A DNA stretch of 64,000 nt from Asaia bogorensis (GCA_945889625.1 CAMDCE010000005.1:62001-126000), one strand, 5' to 3'; shown: positions 35,217 through 44,517, numbered from the stretch's first letter. Notes: generated by a model from the letters alone, not told the origin. Numbers and translations: made by a program.

Positions 35217-35807
35217 GAGCTTGCCGCGATCGCGGTGGCGCTGGGCGCCGGGTGGGCGAGCGGGCTCAATGTCTATGCCGCCGTGCTGGTGCTGGGTACT
35301 GCCCAGGCGCTCGGTCTTGCCACCCTGCCGCACGATCTGCAGGCGCTGGGCTCGCCGTGGGTTCTGGGCGTGGCGGCGCTGCTGTTCGCGATCAATTTCT
35401 TCGCCGACAAGATCCCCTACGTCGACAGCATCAACGACGTGCTGCACACCTTCGTGCGCATACCGGCCGGCGCCCTGCTGGCCTATGGCGCGGCCGATCA
35501 GCTGAGCCCCGAGGTCGCCATCATTGCCGGCCTGCTGGGCGGCGGCCTGGCGGCGGGCAGCCACATCGCCAAGACCGGCACGCGGGCCTTGATCAACACC
35601 TCGCCCGAGCCGTTCAGCAACATCGCCGCGTCGTTCGTGGGCGACGCCGCGGTGATCGCCGGCCTGGTGCTGGCGATCACCCATCCCGTCACCTTTCTGT
35701 GTCTGCTGGCGCTCTTTGTCGCCGCCCTTGTCTGGCTGCTGCCCAAACTCGTCCGCCTGGCGCTCCTGCCGTTTCGCCGGATGGTCCGTCCGCGACAAAG
35801 GTCTTGA
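35211..35807 (+). CDS. DUF4126 family membrane protein
   Basis: This 198-residue inner-membrane protein has about five hydrophobic segments and matches the DUF4126 pattern, with GWASGLNVYAAVLVLG at the N-terminus, FFADKIPYVDSINDVLHTFVR and NIAASFVGDAAVIAGL. Function is unknown. The start is the GTG at 35211, overlapping the stop of the last repeat-encoded mini-ORF as GTGA. There is no independent ribosome site, so expression may depend on translation relayed from recR. Confidence 0.85.
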   Translation: MTELAAIAVALGAGWASGLNVYAAVLVLGTAQALGLATLPHDLQALGSPWVLGVAALLFAINFFADKIPYVDSINDVLHTFVRIPAGALLAYGAADQLSPEVAIIAGLLGGGLAAGSHIAKTGTRALINTSPEPFSNIAASFVGDAAVIAGLVLAITHPVTFLCLLALFVAALVWLLPKLVRLALLPFRRMVRPRQRS

Positions 35808-35890
35808 CTCCGGGTTGAGGCGCGCCGCTTCGCCCGACAACCAAAGCTTTCCTTCGCGGCGCATCGCGCTACACTCGCTTTCATAAGTTC

Positions 35891-36625
35891 ATGTTCATCC
35901 GCCAGAACATCCAGACCCTGCGGTTCTTCCGCACCACACCGGCGATGCGCTGCCCCTACCTGCCGCATCGCCTGGAGACCAAGCTTGTCACCGAGCTGAG
36001 CGGTCCGGATGCGATCTCCCAGCACGATACGCTGACCGATGCGGGCTTCAGGCGGTCGCACCACTTTGTCTATAAGCCCCTGTGCGACGGCTGCCGCGCC
36101 TGCGTGCCGGTGCGCATCCGGGTGCGCGATTTCGAGCCCAGCCGCATGCAGCGCCGACTCTTGCGCCGCAACGAGCATGTCCACGCCGTCGAGACGCAGC
36201 CATTGGCCACCGGCGAACAATATTCGCTGTTTGCACGCTACGTGCTGGCCCGCCATCGCGACGGCGACATGGCCGACATGGATTTCGACGACTATCGCGC
36301 CATGGTCGAGGAGAGCCCGGTCGACACCGCGATCGTCGAGTTCCGCGAAGATTCGCCGGAGGGACGCCTGGTCGGCGCCTGCCTGGTCGACTGGCTGTCG
36401 AGCGGCGTGTCGGCCGTCTACAGCTACTTCGATCCCAAGGACCCGCGGCGGGGCCTCGGCACCTACATGATCCTGTGGCTGGCTGAAGCGGCCGCCCGTC
36501 GCGGCCTGCCCTACGTCTACCTCGGCTACTGGATCGCCGATTCCAGCAAGATGGCCTACAAGCGCGCGTTCCGGCCCCTGGAGTTCTTCGGGCCCGAAGG
36601 CTGGACGGAACTGCCCACGACCTAG
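35891..36625 (+). CDS. bpt: Bacterial aspartate/glutamate leucyltransferase
   Basis: This 244-residue protein belongs to the Ate1-related bacterial protein transferases. Bpt attaches leucine from Leu-tRNA to N-terminal Asp or Glu, marking proteins for ClpAP through the N-end rule. Visible marks are CPYLPHRLETKLVTEL, the cysteine cluster KPLCDGCRACVPVRI (about 62-76), and SYFDPKDPRRGLGTYMIL and YVYLGYWIADSSKMAYK of the GNAT-like half. Length is normal for the family. It stands alone between the DUF4126 and TRAP genes. Confidence 0.93.
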   Translation: MFIRQNIQTLRFFRTTPAMRCPYLPHRLETKLVTELSGPDAISQHDTLTDAGFRRSHHFVYKPLCDGCRACVPVRIRVRDFEPSRMQRRLLRRNEHVHAVETQPLATGEQYSLFARYVLARHRDGDMADMDFDDYRAMVEESPVDTAIVEFREDSPEGRLVGACLVDWLSSGVSAVYSYFDPKDPRRGLGTYMILWLAEAAARRGLPYVYLGYWIADSSKMAYKRAFRPLEFFGPEGWTELPTT

Positions 36626-36796
36626 GTGGCCAGCCCGTGTGCAGCGGGGATGCGGCGAGGGTGGAGCGACTTGACGCACCCCTCGATTGGCCGGGACAGT
36701 CCCGAAAGCTAGCGTGGTTTAGCGGACCGCGTTATGACGGCGGGCCCATCGGCGAGGACAGGGGCTGCCAGCAAGAACTCGCGCCAGGGGAGATGG

Positions 36797-37342
36797 ATGC
36801 ATCTGTTGCTGAAGTTCAGCGCGGTCGTCGACGCGTTTAACGAAAAGATCGGGACCGTCTGCAATTGGCTGGTGCTGCTGGCCTGCGTCGTCAGCGGCGG
36901 CAATGCGATGGTCCGCTACGCCTACGACCAGAGCTCCAATGCCTGGCTCGAAGTGCAGTGGTACATGTTCGCCGTCATCGTGATGTTCGGCGCCGCCTAC
37001 ACGCTGAAGCGTAACGAGCATGTCCGGGTCGACATCTTCTACATGACGCTGAGCCGCCGCGGCCAGCTGTGGGTCGACATTCTCGGCACCATCTTCTTCC
37101 TGCTGCCGACCTGCGCCATCCTGGCGTGGCTGAGCTGGCCGTTCTTCATGCAGTCCTACAACGTGCTCGAGCACTCCTCGAATGCCGGCGGATTGGTCCG
37201 CTGGCCGATCAAGCTGGTGCTCCCCGTGGGCTTCGCCCTGGTGGCGCTGCAGGGCATTTCCGAACTCATCAAGCGTGTGGCCTTCCTCAACGACTACGCC
37301 GTTGACAGCCTCGAAGCGCACTACGAGAGGCCGCAGCAATGA
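36797..37342 (+). CDS. TRAP transporter small permease (DctQ family)
   Basis: This 181-residue membrane protein has four hydrophobic segments (NWLVLLACVVSGG; FAVIVMFGAAYTL; LGTIFFLLPTCAILAWL; LVLPVGFALVALQGI) and the RNEHVRVDIFY motif typical of DctQ. The start at 36797 is chosen because AGGGGAGA lies just upstream; a longer frame begins at 36734 without a clear ribosome site. It overlaps dctM by 4 bases (ATGA) and forms the membrane complex with it. Confidence 0.92.
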   Translation: MHLLLKFSAVVDAFNEKIGTVCNWLVLLACVVSGGNAMVRYAYDQSSNAWLEVQWYMFAVIVMFGAAYTLKRNEHVRVDIFYMTLSRRGQLWVDILGTIFFLLPTCAILAWLSWPFFMQSYNVLEHSSNAGGLVRWPIKLVLPVGFALVALQGISELIKRVAFLNDYAVDSLEAHYERPQQ

Positions 37343-38931
37343 TCATCCCTCTCGAGTGGATGCCGCCGCTGATGTTCAGCGGCCTCGTGGTCTTCATGAT
37401 CATCGGCTATCCGGTCTCGTTCTCGCTGGCGGCGGTGGGATTCTTCTTCGGCTTCATGGCAATCGATTTCGGCTACTTCACGATGCCGTTCATGCAGGCC
37501 ATCCCCGGTCGGGTGTTCGGCAGCATCCTGGCCAACGAACTGCTGCTCGCCATCCCGTTCTTCACCTTCATGGGCGCCATCCTGGAGAAATGCGGGCTGG
37601 CCGAGGACATGCTGGAATCGATGGGCCAGCTGTTCGGCCCGGTCAAAGGCGGGCTCGGCTACTCGACGATCATCGTCGGCTTCATCCTGGGCGCCATCAC
37701 CGGCACGGTGGCCGCGCAGGTCATCGCCATGGCGATGATCACCCTGCCGGTGATGATGCGCTACAAATACAACATGCGCTACGCCACCGGCGTGCTCGCC
37801 GCGTCCGGCACCATCACCCAGCTCGTGCCGCCGTCGCTGGTGCTGATCGTGCTGGCCGACCAGCTCGGCCGCTCGGTCGGCGACATGTATCTCGGCGCCT
37901 GGGGTCCGTCGCTCCTGCAGATCGCCCTGTTTGCCGCCTACACCTTCTATGTCTCGCTGGTGAGGCCCAACGATCTGCCGCCCGTGCCGCGTACCCTGTT
38001 CGGCAGGCCTCTGCTGGTCAAATGCGCCTGGGGCATCATTCCCGCCGGCGTTCTCATCTTCCTCGTGCTGGGCACCATCATGATGGGCCTCGCGACACCG
38101 ACCGAAGCCGGCGCCATGGGCACCATCGGCGCCATCGTGCTGGCGGTGGTGCGCAATGCGCCGCTGACCAAGTTCGACAAGATCATGTTCGCCGCGGGCT
38201 GCATCGCCGCCGGCGCCGGCTGCCTGATCGGCATGGTGGCTTTCAAGTCGGTCCCGTTCAAGATGGCCTTCACGGTCATGTTTGCGGCGGTCATCTGGCT
38301 GTGCTTCCGGGCCTGGCAGGTCAAGGACCTGCGCGACCTGATCGTGCAGGCCTTCCAGGCGACCATGCGCATCACCGCGATGGTGGCGTTCATCCTGGTC
38401 GGTGCAACCTGCTTCTCGATCACCTTCCAGGGCGTCAACGGCGGTCCGTGGGTCGAGCACCTGCTGAGCGGCCTTCCCGGCGGCGTGTGGGGCTTCCTCA
38501 TCGTCGTCAACCTGTTCGTGTTCTTCCTGGCCTTCTTCCTCGACTTCTTCGAGATCGCCTTCATCATCGTGCCGATGCTGGCGCCGGTGGCGCAGAAGCT
38601 CCTGACGCCGGTGGTCGGCGCGGATGCGGCGTTGATCTGGTTCGGCGTCATGCTGTGCGTCAACGTCCAGACGTCGTTCATGCATCCGCCTTTCGGCTTC
38701 GCGCTGTTCTACCTGCGCAGCGTGGCGCCCAAGGAAGTGAAAAGCTCCGACATCTATTGGGGCTCGATCCCGTGGGTCGTGCTGCAGCTCATCATGGTGG
38801 CGCTCGTGATCGCCTTCCCGAAGGTGGTGACCGTCTTCCTCGACAAGCCACACGGCATAGACCCGTCGAAGGTCAAGATCGAGATACAGGCGCCCCCGAG
38901 CGAGGATGCCGCACCACCTGTCTTCAAGTAG
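37339..38931 (+). CDS. TRAP transporter large permease (DctM family, extended form)
   Basis: This 530-residue sodium-coupled permease is about 100 residues longer than typical DctM. The N-terminal half has the usual IGYPVSFSLAAVGFFFG, GAILEKCGLAEDMLESMG and GTVAAQVIAMAMITLPVMM. The extra part is a hydrophobic stretch around residues 270-325 (FAAGCIAAGAGCLIGMVAF and following). This longer form is found in the TRAP branch annotated as mannitol/chloroaromatic, which goes with TakP-like receptors for 2-oxo acids or lactate. It converges on two such receptor genes across a bidirectional terminator. Confidence 0.92.
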   Translation: MIIPLEWMPPLMFSGLVVFMIIGYPVSFSLAAVGFFFGFMAIDFGYFTMPFMQAIPGRVFGSILANELLLAIPFFTFMGAILEKCGLAEDMLESMGQLFGPVKGGLGYSTIIVGFILGAITGTVAAQVIAMAMITLPVMMRYKYNMRYATGVLAASGTITQLVPPSLVLIVLADQLGRSVGDMYLGAWGPSLLQIALFAAYTFYVSLVRPNDLPPVPRTLFGRPLLVKCAWGIIPAGVLIFLVLGTIMMGLATPTEAGAMGTIGAIVLAVVRNAPLTKFDKIMFAAGCIAAGAGCLIGMVAFKSVPFKMAFTVMFAAVIWLCFRAWQVKDLRDLIVQAFQATMRITAMVAFILVGATCFSITFQGVNGGPWVEHLLSGLPGGVWGFLIVVNLFVFFLAFFLDFFEIAFIIVPMLAPVAQKLLTPVVGADAALIWFGVMLCVNVQTSFMHPPFGFALFYLRSVAPKEVKSSDIYWGSIPWVVLQLIMVALVIAFPKVVTVFLDKPHGIDPSKVKIEIQAPPSEDAAPPVFK

Positions 38932-38947
38932 ATCGCGCCTTGGCGCC

Positions 38948-38993
38948 CCCTCGTCCCCGCAAGACGAGGGCACCTGCCCAGCGACTGGACAGG
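38948..38993. repeat. Short double-hairpin repeat downstream of dctM
   Basis: A stem CCCTCGTC-CCCGCAA-GACGAGGG (38948-38970) is followed by CA and a second stem CCTGCCC...GGACAGG (38973-38993, one mismatch). On the minus strand this gives stem, TG, stem, similar in design to the units at 28.84 and 57.2 kb but without the GTCATG tail. It may be a degenerate member of that repeat family. Confidence 0.45.
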
Positions 38994-39003
38994 AAAGCGC
39001 GAT

Positions 39004-39030
39004 AAAAAGCCCCGCCGAAGCGGGGCTTTT
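39004..39030. terminator. Bidirectional rho-independent terminator
   Basis: The stem GCCCCGC (39009-39015) / GCGGGGC (39020-39026) with loop CGAA is flanked by AAAAA before and TTTT after, so it works on both strands. It serves the convergent dctM (plus) and first dctP (minus) genes. Confidence 0.88.
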
Positions 39031-39051
39031 CCTACCGGCCGGGGCGTGATC

Positions 39052-40143
39052 TCATTTGACGGTCTGGGCGGCCGTGAAGGCGAAGTTTTCGTAGGTCAAC
39101 TCGGCGACGCGGTACCAGAGATACTGCTCGTCGCGGAATGCCTTCCAGGGCTCGTAGACCTTCTTGAACTTCGGATTCTTGGCTGAGATTTCGTCGTAGA
39201 GTTCGTGCGTCGCCTTCCAGGCCGCTGCAAGAACCTCACGCGGATAGGGCCGCAACTGCGCGCCCGCCGCCACCAGACGGCGCAGGGCTATCGGGTTCTG
39301 GGTGTCGTAGCGCGCCATCATCTCGCCGTTCACGTCGGCCGCCACCGTCTCGACGGCGAGCTTGTAGGCCGCCGGCAAGGCGTCCCAATGTTGCTTGCCG
39401 ACCATCAACGTAATCTGCGTTCCCGCCTCCCAGAACCCGGGATAGTAATAGAACGGTGCGACCTTGTAGAAGCCCAGCTTCTCATCGTCGTATGGCCCGA
39501 CCCACTCCGCGCCGTCGATCGCGCCGCGCTCCAGCGCGGGATAGATTTCGCCGCCGGCGATCTGCTGCGGCACCGCGCCGAGTTTCGCCCACACCTGGCC
39601 GCCGATGCCGGGAATGCGCATCTTGAGGCCCTTCACATCATCGAGTGTCTTGATCTCCTTGCGGAACCAACCGCCCATCTGTACGCCGGTATTGCCGGCG
39701 GGGATCGGCACCACGTTGTAGTCCGCCATGAATTCCCGCATCAACTGCTGCCCACCACCCTGCAGCATCCAGGCGTTTTGCTGCCGTGCCGTCAGGCCAA
39801 ACGGCACGCCGGCATCGAAGCCGAACGTCAGGTCCTTGCCGACGAAGTAGTAGCTCGCGGTGTGACACATCTCGACGGTGTTGTTCTGCACCGCATCGAG
39901 CGCCTGCAAGGCCGGCACGACCTCACCAGGAGCGAACACGCGCACTTGGAACTTGTTGTCGGTGAGTCCCGCCAGCTTCTTGGCAAAGGACTCGGCACCG
40001 CCGAAGAGGGTATCGAGCGACTTGGGGAAGCTCGATGTCAGGCGCCATTTGAGTTCCGGCATCGATTGGGCGATCGCGGGCGCCGCGACGGCCGTCGCCG
40101 CCGCTCCGAGGCCGGCGGTCTTGAGAAATTTGCGACGTTGCAT
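39052..40143 (-). CDS. TRAP transporter substrate-binding protein (DctP/TakP-like), copy 1
   Basis: This 363-residue periplasmic protein has a twin-arginine-like signal (MQRRKFLKTAGLGAAATAVA, then AIAQ). The body has the TakP pattern: WRLTSSFPKSLDTLFGGAE at the start of the mature part, MRIPGIGGQVWAKLG with the carboxylate-binding arginine, and the specificity motif DGAEWVGPYDDEKLGF. TakP-type proteins bind 2-oxo acids such as pyruvate or lactate together with a metal ion. It is a paralogue of the next gene upstream and probably serves the convergent DctQM. Confidence 0.92.
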   Translation of the reverse strand: MQRRKFLKTAGLGAAATAVAAPAIAQSMPELKWRLTSSFPKSLDTLFGGAESFAKKLAGLTDNKFQVRVFAPGEVVPALQALDAVQNNTVEMCHTASYYFVGKDLTFGFDAGVPFGLTARQQNAWMLQGGGQQLMREFMADYNVVPIPAGNTGVQMGGWFRKEIKTLDDVKGLKMRIPGIGGQVWAKLGAVPQQIAGGEIYPALERGAIDGAEWVGPYDDEKLGFYKVAPFYYYPGFWEAGTQITLMVGKQHWDALPAAYKLAVETVAADVNGEMMARYDTQNPIALRRLVAAGAQLRPYPREVLAAAWKATHELYDEISAKNPKFKKVYEPWKAFRDEQYLWYRVAELTYENFAFTAAQTVK

Positions 40144-40217
40144 GATCTTTCCTCCCGCAGCTTCTTGTCTTGGCTATCGCTCCGCTGGTTTCACGCGGCG
40201 AAATCAGCCTGCCATGG

Positions 40218-40247
40218 TCCGCCCGACTTTGCCAAGTCGGGCGGACA
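40218..40247. repeat. Perfect 12-bp inverted repeat upstream of dctP copy 1
   Basis: GTCCGCCCGACT (40218-40229) and AGTCGGGCGGAC (40236-40247) pair perfectly around the loop TTGCCA. It lies between the two dctP genes next to a terminator. It may be a second terminator stem, or an operator for dctP copy 1, whose start is 75 bases away. Confidence 0.6.
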
Positions 40248-40274
40248 AAAAAGCCCCGCCTACGCGGGGCTTTT
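40247..40274 (-). terminator. Rho-independent terminator after dctP copy 2
   Basis: The stem GCCCCGC (40253-40259) / GCGGGGC (40264-40270) has A-rich sequence on its left (40248-40252) and TTTT on its right. Read on the minus strand it gives a GC stem and a run of U directly after the dctP copy 2 gene (stop at 40297). The same stem is used at 39009-39026, so the terminator was probably duplicated with the gene. Confidence 0.85.
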
Positions 40275-40296
40275 CGACCGGCGAAGCCGGGTTGGG

Positions 40297-41403
40297 TCAG
40301 AGCTTGTTGGCCGCCGACTGACGGGCCATGAAGTTGTCGAACGTGTTCTCGGCCACGCGGAACCACAGCACCTCTTCGTTGCGGAACTGCCTCCACGGGT
40401 CGTAGATCTTCTTGAACTTGGCGTTCTTGGCCGACGTCTCGTCGTAGAGCTTGTTGGCCGAGGCGAGGCAGGCTTCCATCACCGCCTGCGGGAACGGCTG
40501 GAACTTGGTGCCGGCCGCGACGAGTTCGCGCAGCGCCTTGGGGTTCAGGGCGTCGTACTTGGCGATCATCTGGGTGTGGGCCTTGGCCGACGCCGCCTCC
40601 ATCACCGCCTGGTAGGCCTTCGGCAACTCGTTCCACTTCGCGAGGTTGATGAAGTTGGAAACCTGCGGGCCGCCTTCCCACCAGCCTGGGTAGTAGTAGA
40701 ACTGCGCCACCTTGTTGAAGCCGAGCTTCTGATCGTCGTAGGGGCCGACCCACTCGGCGGCGTCGATCGTGCCCTTCTCCAGCGCCGGATAGATCTCGCC
40801 ACCGGCAATCTGCTGCGTGACCAGGCCGAGCGGCGACAGCACCTGTCCGGCGAAGCCGCCGATGCGCATCTTGAGGCCCTTCAGATCCTCAACGGACTTG
40901 ATCTCCTTGCGGAACCAGCCGCCCATCTGGCAACCAGTGTTGCCGCAAGGAATGGCGAAGATGTTGTAGTCCTTGTAGAAGTCGTTCATCGCCTCGCGGC
41001 CGCCGCCCCAGTTCATCCAGGCGTCCTGCTGGCGTGCGTTCAGGCCGAACGGGATCGCGGTGTCGAAGGCGAAAGTCGGATCCTTGCCGATGTAGTAGTA
41101 CGAGGCGGTGTGGCCCATTTCGACGGTGCCGTTCTGGACGGCATCGGCGACCTGCAGGCCGGGGACGATCTCGCCGGCGGCGAAGACGCGGACCTGCAAC
41201 TTGTTGTCCGTCATCTCAGCGCAGTACTTGGCGAAGGTCTCCGAAGCGCCGAACAGGGTATCAAGAGACTTGGGAAAGCTGGACGCCAGGCGCCACTTGA
41301 GCTCGGGCGCCGACTGGGCGATGGCGGGTGCGGCCAGTGAGCCGGCGGCGGCGATTGCAGCGCCCCCCACACCGGCGTTACGCAGAAACTTGCGACGTTG
41401 CAT
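40297..41403 (-). CDS. TRAP transporter substrate-binding protein (DctP/TakP-like), copy 2
   Basis: This 368-residue receptor has the signal MQRRKFLRNAGVGGAAIAAA and the same TakP marks as copy 1 (WRLASSFPKSLDTLFGASE; MRIGGFAGQVLSPLG; DAAEWVGPYDDQKLGF). The two genes are about 150 bases apart, in the same direction, and clearly arose by tandem duplication. The copies differ around the ligand pocket (MRIPGIGG against MRIGGFAG), so ligands may differ. Each gene has its own terminator, which allows separate regulation. Confidence 0.92.
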   Translation of the reverse strand: MQRRKFLRNAGVGGAAIAAAGSLAAPAIAQSAPELKWRLASSFPKSLDTLFGASETFAKYCAEMTDNKLQVRVFAAGEIVPGLQVADAVQNGTVEMGHTASYYYIGKDPTFAFDTAIPFGLNARQQDAWMNWGGGREAMNDFYKDYNIFAIPCGNTGCQMGGWFRKEIKSVEDLKGLKMRIGGFAGQVLSPLGLVTQQIAGGEIYPALEKGTIDAAEWVGPYDDQKLGFNKVAQFYYYPGWWEGGPQVSNFINLAKWNELPKAYQAVMEAASAKAHTQMIAKYDALNPKALRELVAAGTKFQPFPQAVMEACLASANKLYDETSAKNAKFKKIYDPWRQFRNEEVLWFRVAENTFDNFMARQSAANKL

Positions 41404-41464
41404 TGACTGGAACCTCCCAAAAATGGCGGCGGTTTATGACACGGAAGCCCGGCCTTGGAAAGGC

Positions 41465-42271
41465 TCAGCGGGCCAGCAAAAACGCCAGGGCAGCCGTGCC
41501 CACGACGATGCGATACCAGGCAAAAATGCCGAAACCGTGCCGGCTGATGAAGCGCACGAAGGCGCCCACGACCAGGGACGCCGTGACGAAGGCCGCCACG
41601 AAGCCGAGCGCGATCACGAGGCCGCCGCTCCAGTCGAGCGTCGACCAGTTCTTGTAGAGATCGTAGACGGTGGCCCCGATCATGGTGGGCATGGCGAGAA
41701 AGAACGAGAACTCCGCCGCCGTCGCACGGTCCACGCGAAAAACCCGGGCCCCCATGATCGTGGCACCCGCGCGCGAGACGCCGGGCACCATGGCCAGGCA
41801 CTGACAGACACCGATGAACAGCGCCGTCTTGAGATCGACGTCGTCGACCGACTTGATGCGCGGCCGTTGCGCGAAACGCTCGATCACCAGGATGGCGATG
41901 CCGCCCACGATCAGGGCGATCGCCACGACCCAGGGGCTGAATAGGACCGACTTGATGTATTTGTGTGCGGCGACGCCGACCACTGCGGCCGGCAAGAAGG
42001 CCAAGATGATCGCCGACGCAAACCGCAGCGCCGGCTTTTCGCGGCGGCCGACTCCGATCACCGTTGCCCAGATCTTGGCGCGGTAGAGAAAGCACACGGC
42101 CAGAATCGAGCCAAGCTGGATCACGATTTCGAAGACCTTGCCGGGCGGCCCCTCGAAGTGAAGCAGTTCCTCGGCGAGGATAATGTGGCCGGTCGAGGAG
42201 ACCGGCAGGAATTCGGTGAGGCCTTCGACGACCCCGATCAGCAGCGCCTTTCCGATGATCATCCAATCCAT
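41465..42271 (-). CDS. uppP: Undecaprenyl-diphosphatase (UppP/BacA)
   Basis: This 268-residue integral membrane enzyme recycles undecaprenyl diphosphate for peptidoglycan synthesis. It carries the two family motifs, EGLTEFLPVSSTGHIIL (about 16-32) and PGVSRAGATIMGA (about 163-175). Eight or so hydrophobic segments are seen. It follows parC by 5 bases on the same strand, so it is probably co-transcribed with parC. Confidence 0.95.
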   Translation of the reverse strand: MDWMIIGKALLIGVVEGLTEFLPVSSTGHIILAEELLHFEGPPGKVFEIVIQLGSILAVCFLYRAKIWATVIGVGRREKPALRFASAIILAFLPAAVVGVAAHKYIKSVLFSPWVVAIALIVGGIAILVIERFAQRPRIKSVDDVDLKTALFIGVCQCLAMVPGVSRAGATIMGARVFRVDRATAAEFSFFLAMPTMIGATVYDLYKNWSTLDWSGGLVIALGFVAAFVTASLVVGAFVRFISRHGFGIFAWYRIVVGTAALAFLLAR

Positions 42272-42276
42272 GTCGC

Positions 42277-44517
42277 TCAGTCCTTGAAGCGTTTGGCGCG
42301 CGGCCAGCCTTTTTCACGCATGCGGCCGGCCTGGGCGCGCTCACCGCGCCAGAATTTGAGCTCGCCTGCAGGAATGATCTGCCTGGCCCATGGCAGGCCA
42401 TCCTCGAGCCTGAAAGCCTGGGCGTCGGACAGCCGGTCCGACTTGGATCTCTGCAAGGTCACGCCGCGGCCACGGCCCATCTCCGGCACCTGGTCGATCG
42501 GGAAGATCAGGAGCTTGCTGCCGGCGCTGAGCGCCGCGATCGAATCGGCGCCGTCCGGCACGATGGCAAAAGCCTGGGCTTTTTCCTTCTCGGCGAGGTT
42601 CAGCACCTGCCTGCCGTTCTTGGTCTGCGCCACGACCTCGTCTTCCGGCACCACGAAGCCGCGACCGGCGTCGGAAGCGACCAGGAACTTGCGCCCGCCC
42701 TTGTGCACGATGAGGTCGACGATCTCCTGGTCGTTGCCCAGCTCGATCATCAGCCGGATCGGCTCGCCATGGCCGCGCGCGCTCGGCAGCTTGTCGCAGC
42801 CCAGCGTGTAGAAGCGGCCGTTGGTGCCGAACACCAGGATCTTGTCGGTCGACTGGGCGTGGAGAACGAACTTCTTCTCGTCGCCCTCCTTGTACTTCAG
42901 CTCGCCAGCCTGCTTGTCGTCGAGATGGCCCTTGGCGGCGCGGATCCAGCCCTTGCCGGACAGGATTACGCTGACCGGCTCGCGCTCGACGAAATCCTCG
43001 ACCGCATGCTCGATCTCTGCCGGCGCGTCGGCAATCTCGGTGCGGCGACGGCCGATCTCGGTCTTGCCGCCAAACTTCCTCTTGGTCTCCTGCACTTCCT
43101 CGGCGATCCTGCCCCACTGCAGCTTCTCGTCCTTCAGCAGCGCCTTCAGGTCCTTGCGCTCGGCCGAGAGCTTCTTGTGCTCGCCCTTGATCTCGAATTC
43201 CTCGAGCCGGCGCAACGCGCGCAGGCGCATGTTGAGGATGGCCTCGGCCTGGGTGTCGTTCAGCTTGAACGCCTTGATCATCTTGGGCTTGGGTTCGTCC
43301 TCCTCGCGGATGATCTTGATCAGCCTGTCGAGGTTGAGATAGGCGATCAGGAAGCCGTCCAGGAGCTCCAGCCGGCGCTCGATCGCCTCCAGCCGGAAAG
43401 TCGAGCGCCGCACCAGCACCTCGCGGCGGTGGTCGAGGAAGGCCTGCAGCGCCTCGCGCAGGTCCATGACCTGGGGTGTGTTGTGCTTGTCGAGCACGTT
43501 GAGATTGAGCGGAAAGCGGATCTCGAGCTCGGTCAGTTTGAAGAGCTGCTCCATCAGCAGTTCCGCCGGCACCTGGCCGGTGCGCGGCTCCAGCACGATG
43601 CGCACGTCGTCGGCCGATTCGTCGCGCACGTCCTCGAGGATCGTCAGCTTCTTGGCGTTGATGATCTCGGCGATGCGCTCGATCAGCTTGCCCTTCTGCA
43701 CCTGGTACGGGATTTCCGTGACCACGATCCGGTACTGGCCACGCCCCAGTTCCTCCTTCGTCCAGCGGGCGCGCAGCCGGAAGGCGCCGCGGCCGGTCTT
43801 GTAGGACTCCACGATCGAATCGCGCGGCTCGACCAGCAGGCCGCCGGTCGGGAAGTCCGGGCCCCGCACCATGTCGACCAGCGTGTCGATGCGGGCGTTG
43901 GGCGTCTTGATGAGATGGAGCAGCGCGTCGCAAAGCTCGCCGGCGTTGTGCGGCGGGATCGAGGTCGCCATGCCGACCGCGATGCCGGCCGAACCGTTGG
44001 CCAGCAGATTGGGAAAGGCGCCCGGCAGCACGATCGGCTCTTCGGTCGAACCGTCGTAGTTGGGCCGGAAGTCGACGGCGTTCTCGTCGATGCCGGCGAG
44101 CAGCGCCTCGGCTACTTCGGTCAGCCGCGCCTCGGTGTAGCGCATCGCCGCCGGGTTATCGCCGTCGATATTGCCGAAGTTGCCTTGGCCCTCGATCAGC
44201 GGATAGCGCACGGAGAATTCCTGGGCGAGCCGCACCAGCGCGTCGTAGATCGACTGGTCGCCGTGCGGGTGGTACTGGCCGATCACGTCGCCGACCACGC
44301 GGGCGCTCTTCTTGAAGGCGCTGTTGGGATCGAGCCGCAGCTGGCGCATGGCGTACATCAACCGGCGATGCACCGGCTTCAGCCCGTCGCGAACGTCGGG
44401 CAGCGAGCGCGCCATGATGGTCGACAGTGCATAGGACAGATAGCGCTCCGAGAGCGCCTGTCCGAATTGCACCGGCTTCACGGCCGCCAGCGGAACAACG
44501 TTGTTGCGTTTTGCCAT
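42277..44517 (-). CDS. parC: DNA topoisomerase IV subunit A
   Basis: This 746-residue ParC is recognisable by PDVRDGLKPVHRRLMYAM, the quinolone-region motif YHPHGDQSIYDALVRLAQ and the catalytic tyrosine in AAMRYTEARL (Y127). The residue aligned with E. coli Ser80 is Gln88 and that aligned with Glu84 is Asp92, a common alphaproteobacterial pattern. The C-terminal beta-pinwheel domain is of the short ParC type, and the GyrA box is not apparent. It lies downstream of recO on the same strand. Confidence 0.95.
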   Translation of the reverse strand: MAKRNNVVPLAAVKPVQFGQALSERYLSYALSTIMARSLPDVRDGLKPVHRRLMYAMRQLRLDPNSAFKKSARVVGDVIGQYHPHGDQSIYDALVRLAQEFSVRYPLIEGQGNFGNIDGDNPAAMRYTEARLTEVAEALLAGIDENAVDFRPNYDGSTEEPIVLPGAFPNLLANGSAGIAVGMATSIPPHNAGELCDALLHLIKTPNARIDTLVDMVRGPDFPTGGLLVEPRDSIVESYKTGRGAFRLRARWTKEELGRGQYRIVVTEIPYQVQKGKLIERIAEIINAKKLTILEDVRDESADDVRIVLEPRTGQVPAELLMEQLFKLTELEIRFPLNLNVLDKHNTPQVMDLREALQAFLDHRREVLVRRSTFRLEAIERRLELLDGFLIAYLNLDRLIKIIREEDEPKPKMIKAFKLNDTQAEAILNMRLRALRRLEEFEIKGEHKKLSAERKDLKALLKDEKLQWGRIAEEVQETKRKFGGKTEIGRRRTEIADAPAEIEHAVEDFVEREPVSVILSGKGWIRAAKGHLDDKQAGELKYKEGDEKKFVLHAQSTDKILVFGTNGRFYTLGCDKLPSARGHGEPIRLMIELGNDQEIVDLIVHKGGRKFLVASDAGRGFVVPEDEVVAQTKNGRQVLNLAEKEKAQAFAIVPDGADSIAALSAGSKLLIFPIDQVPEMGRGRGVTLQRSKSDRLSDAQAFRLEDGLPWARQIIPAGELKFWRGERAQAGRMREKGWPRAKRFKD

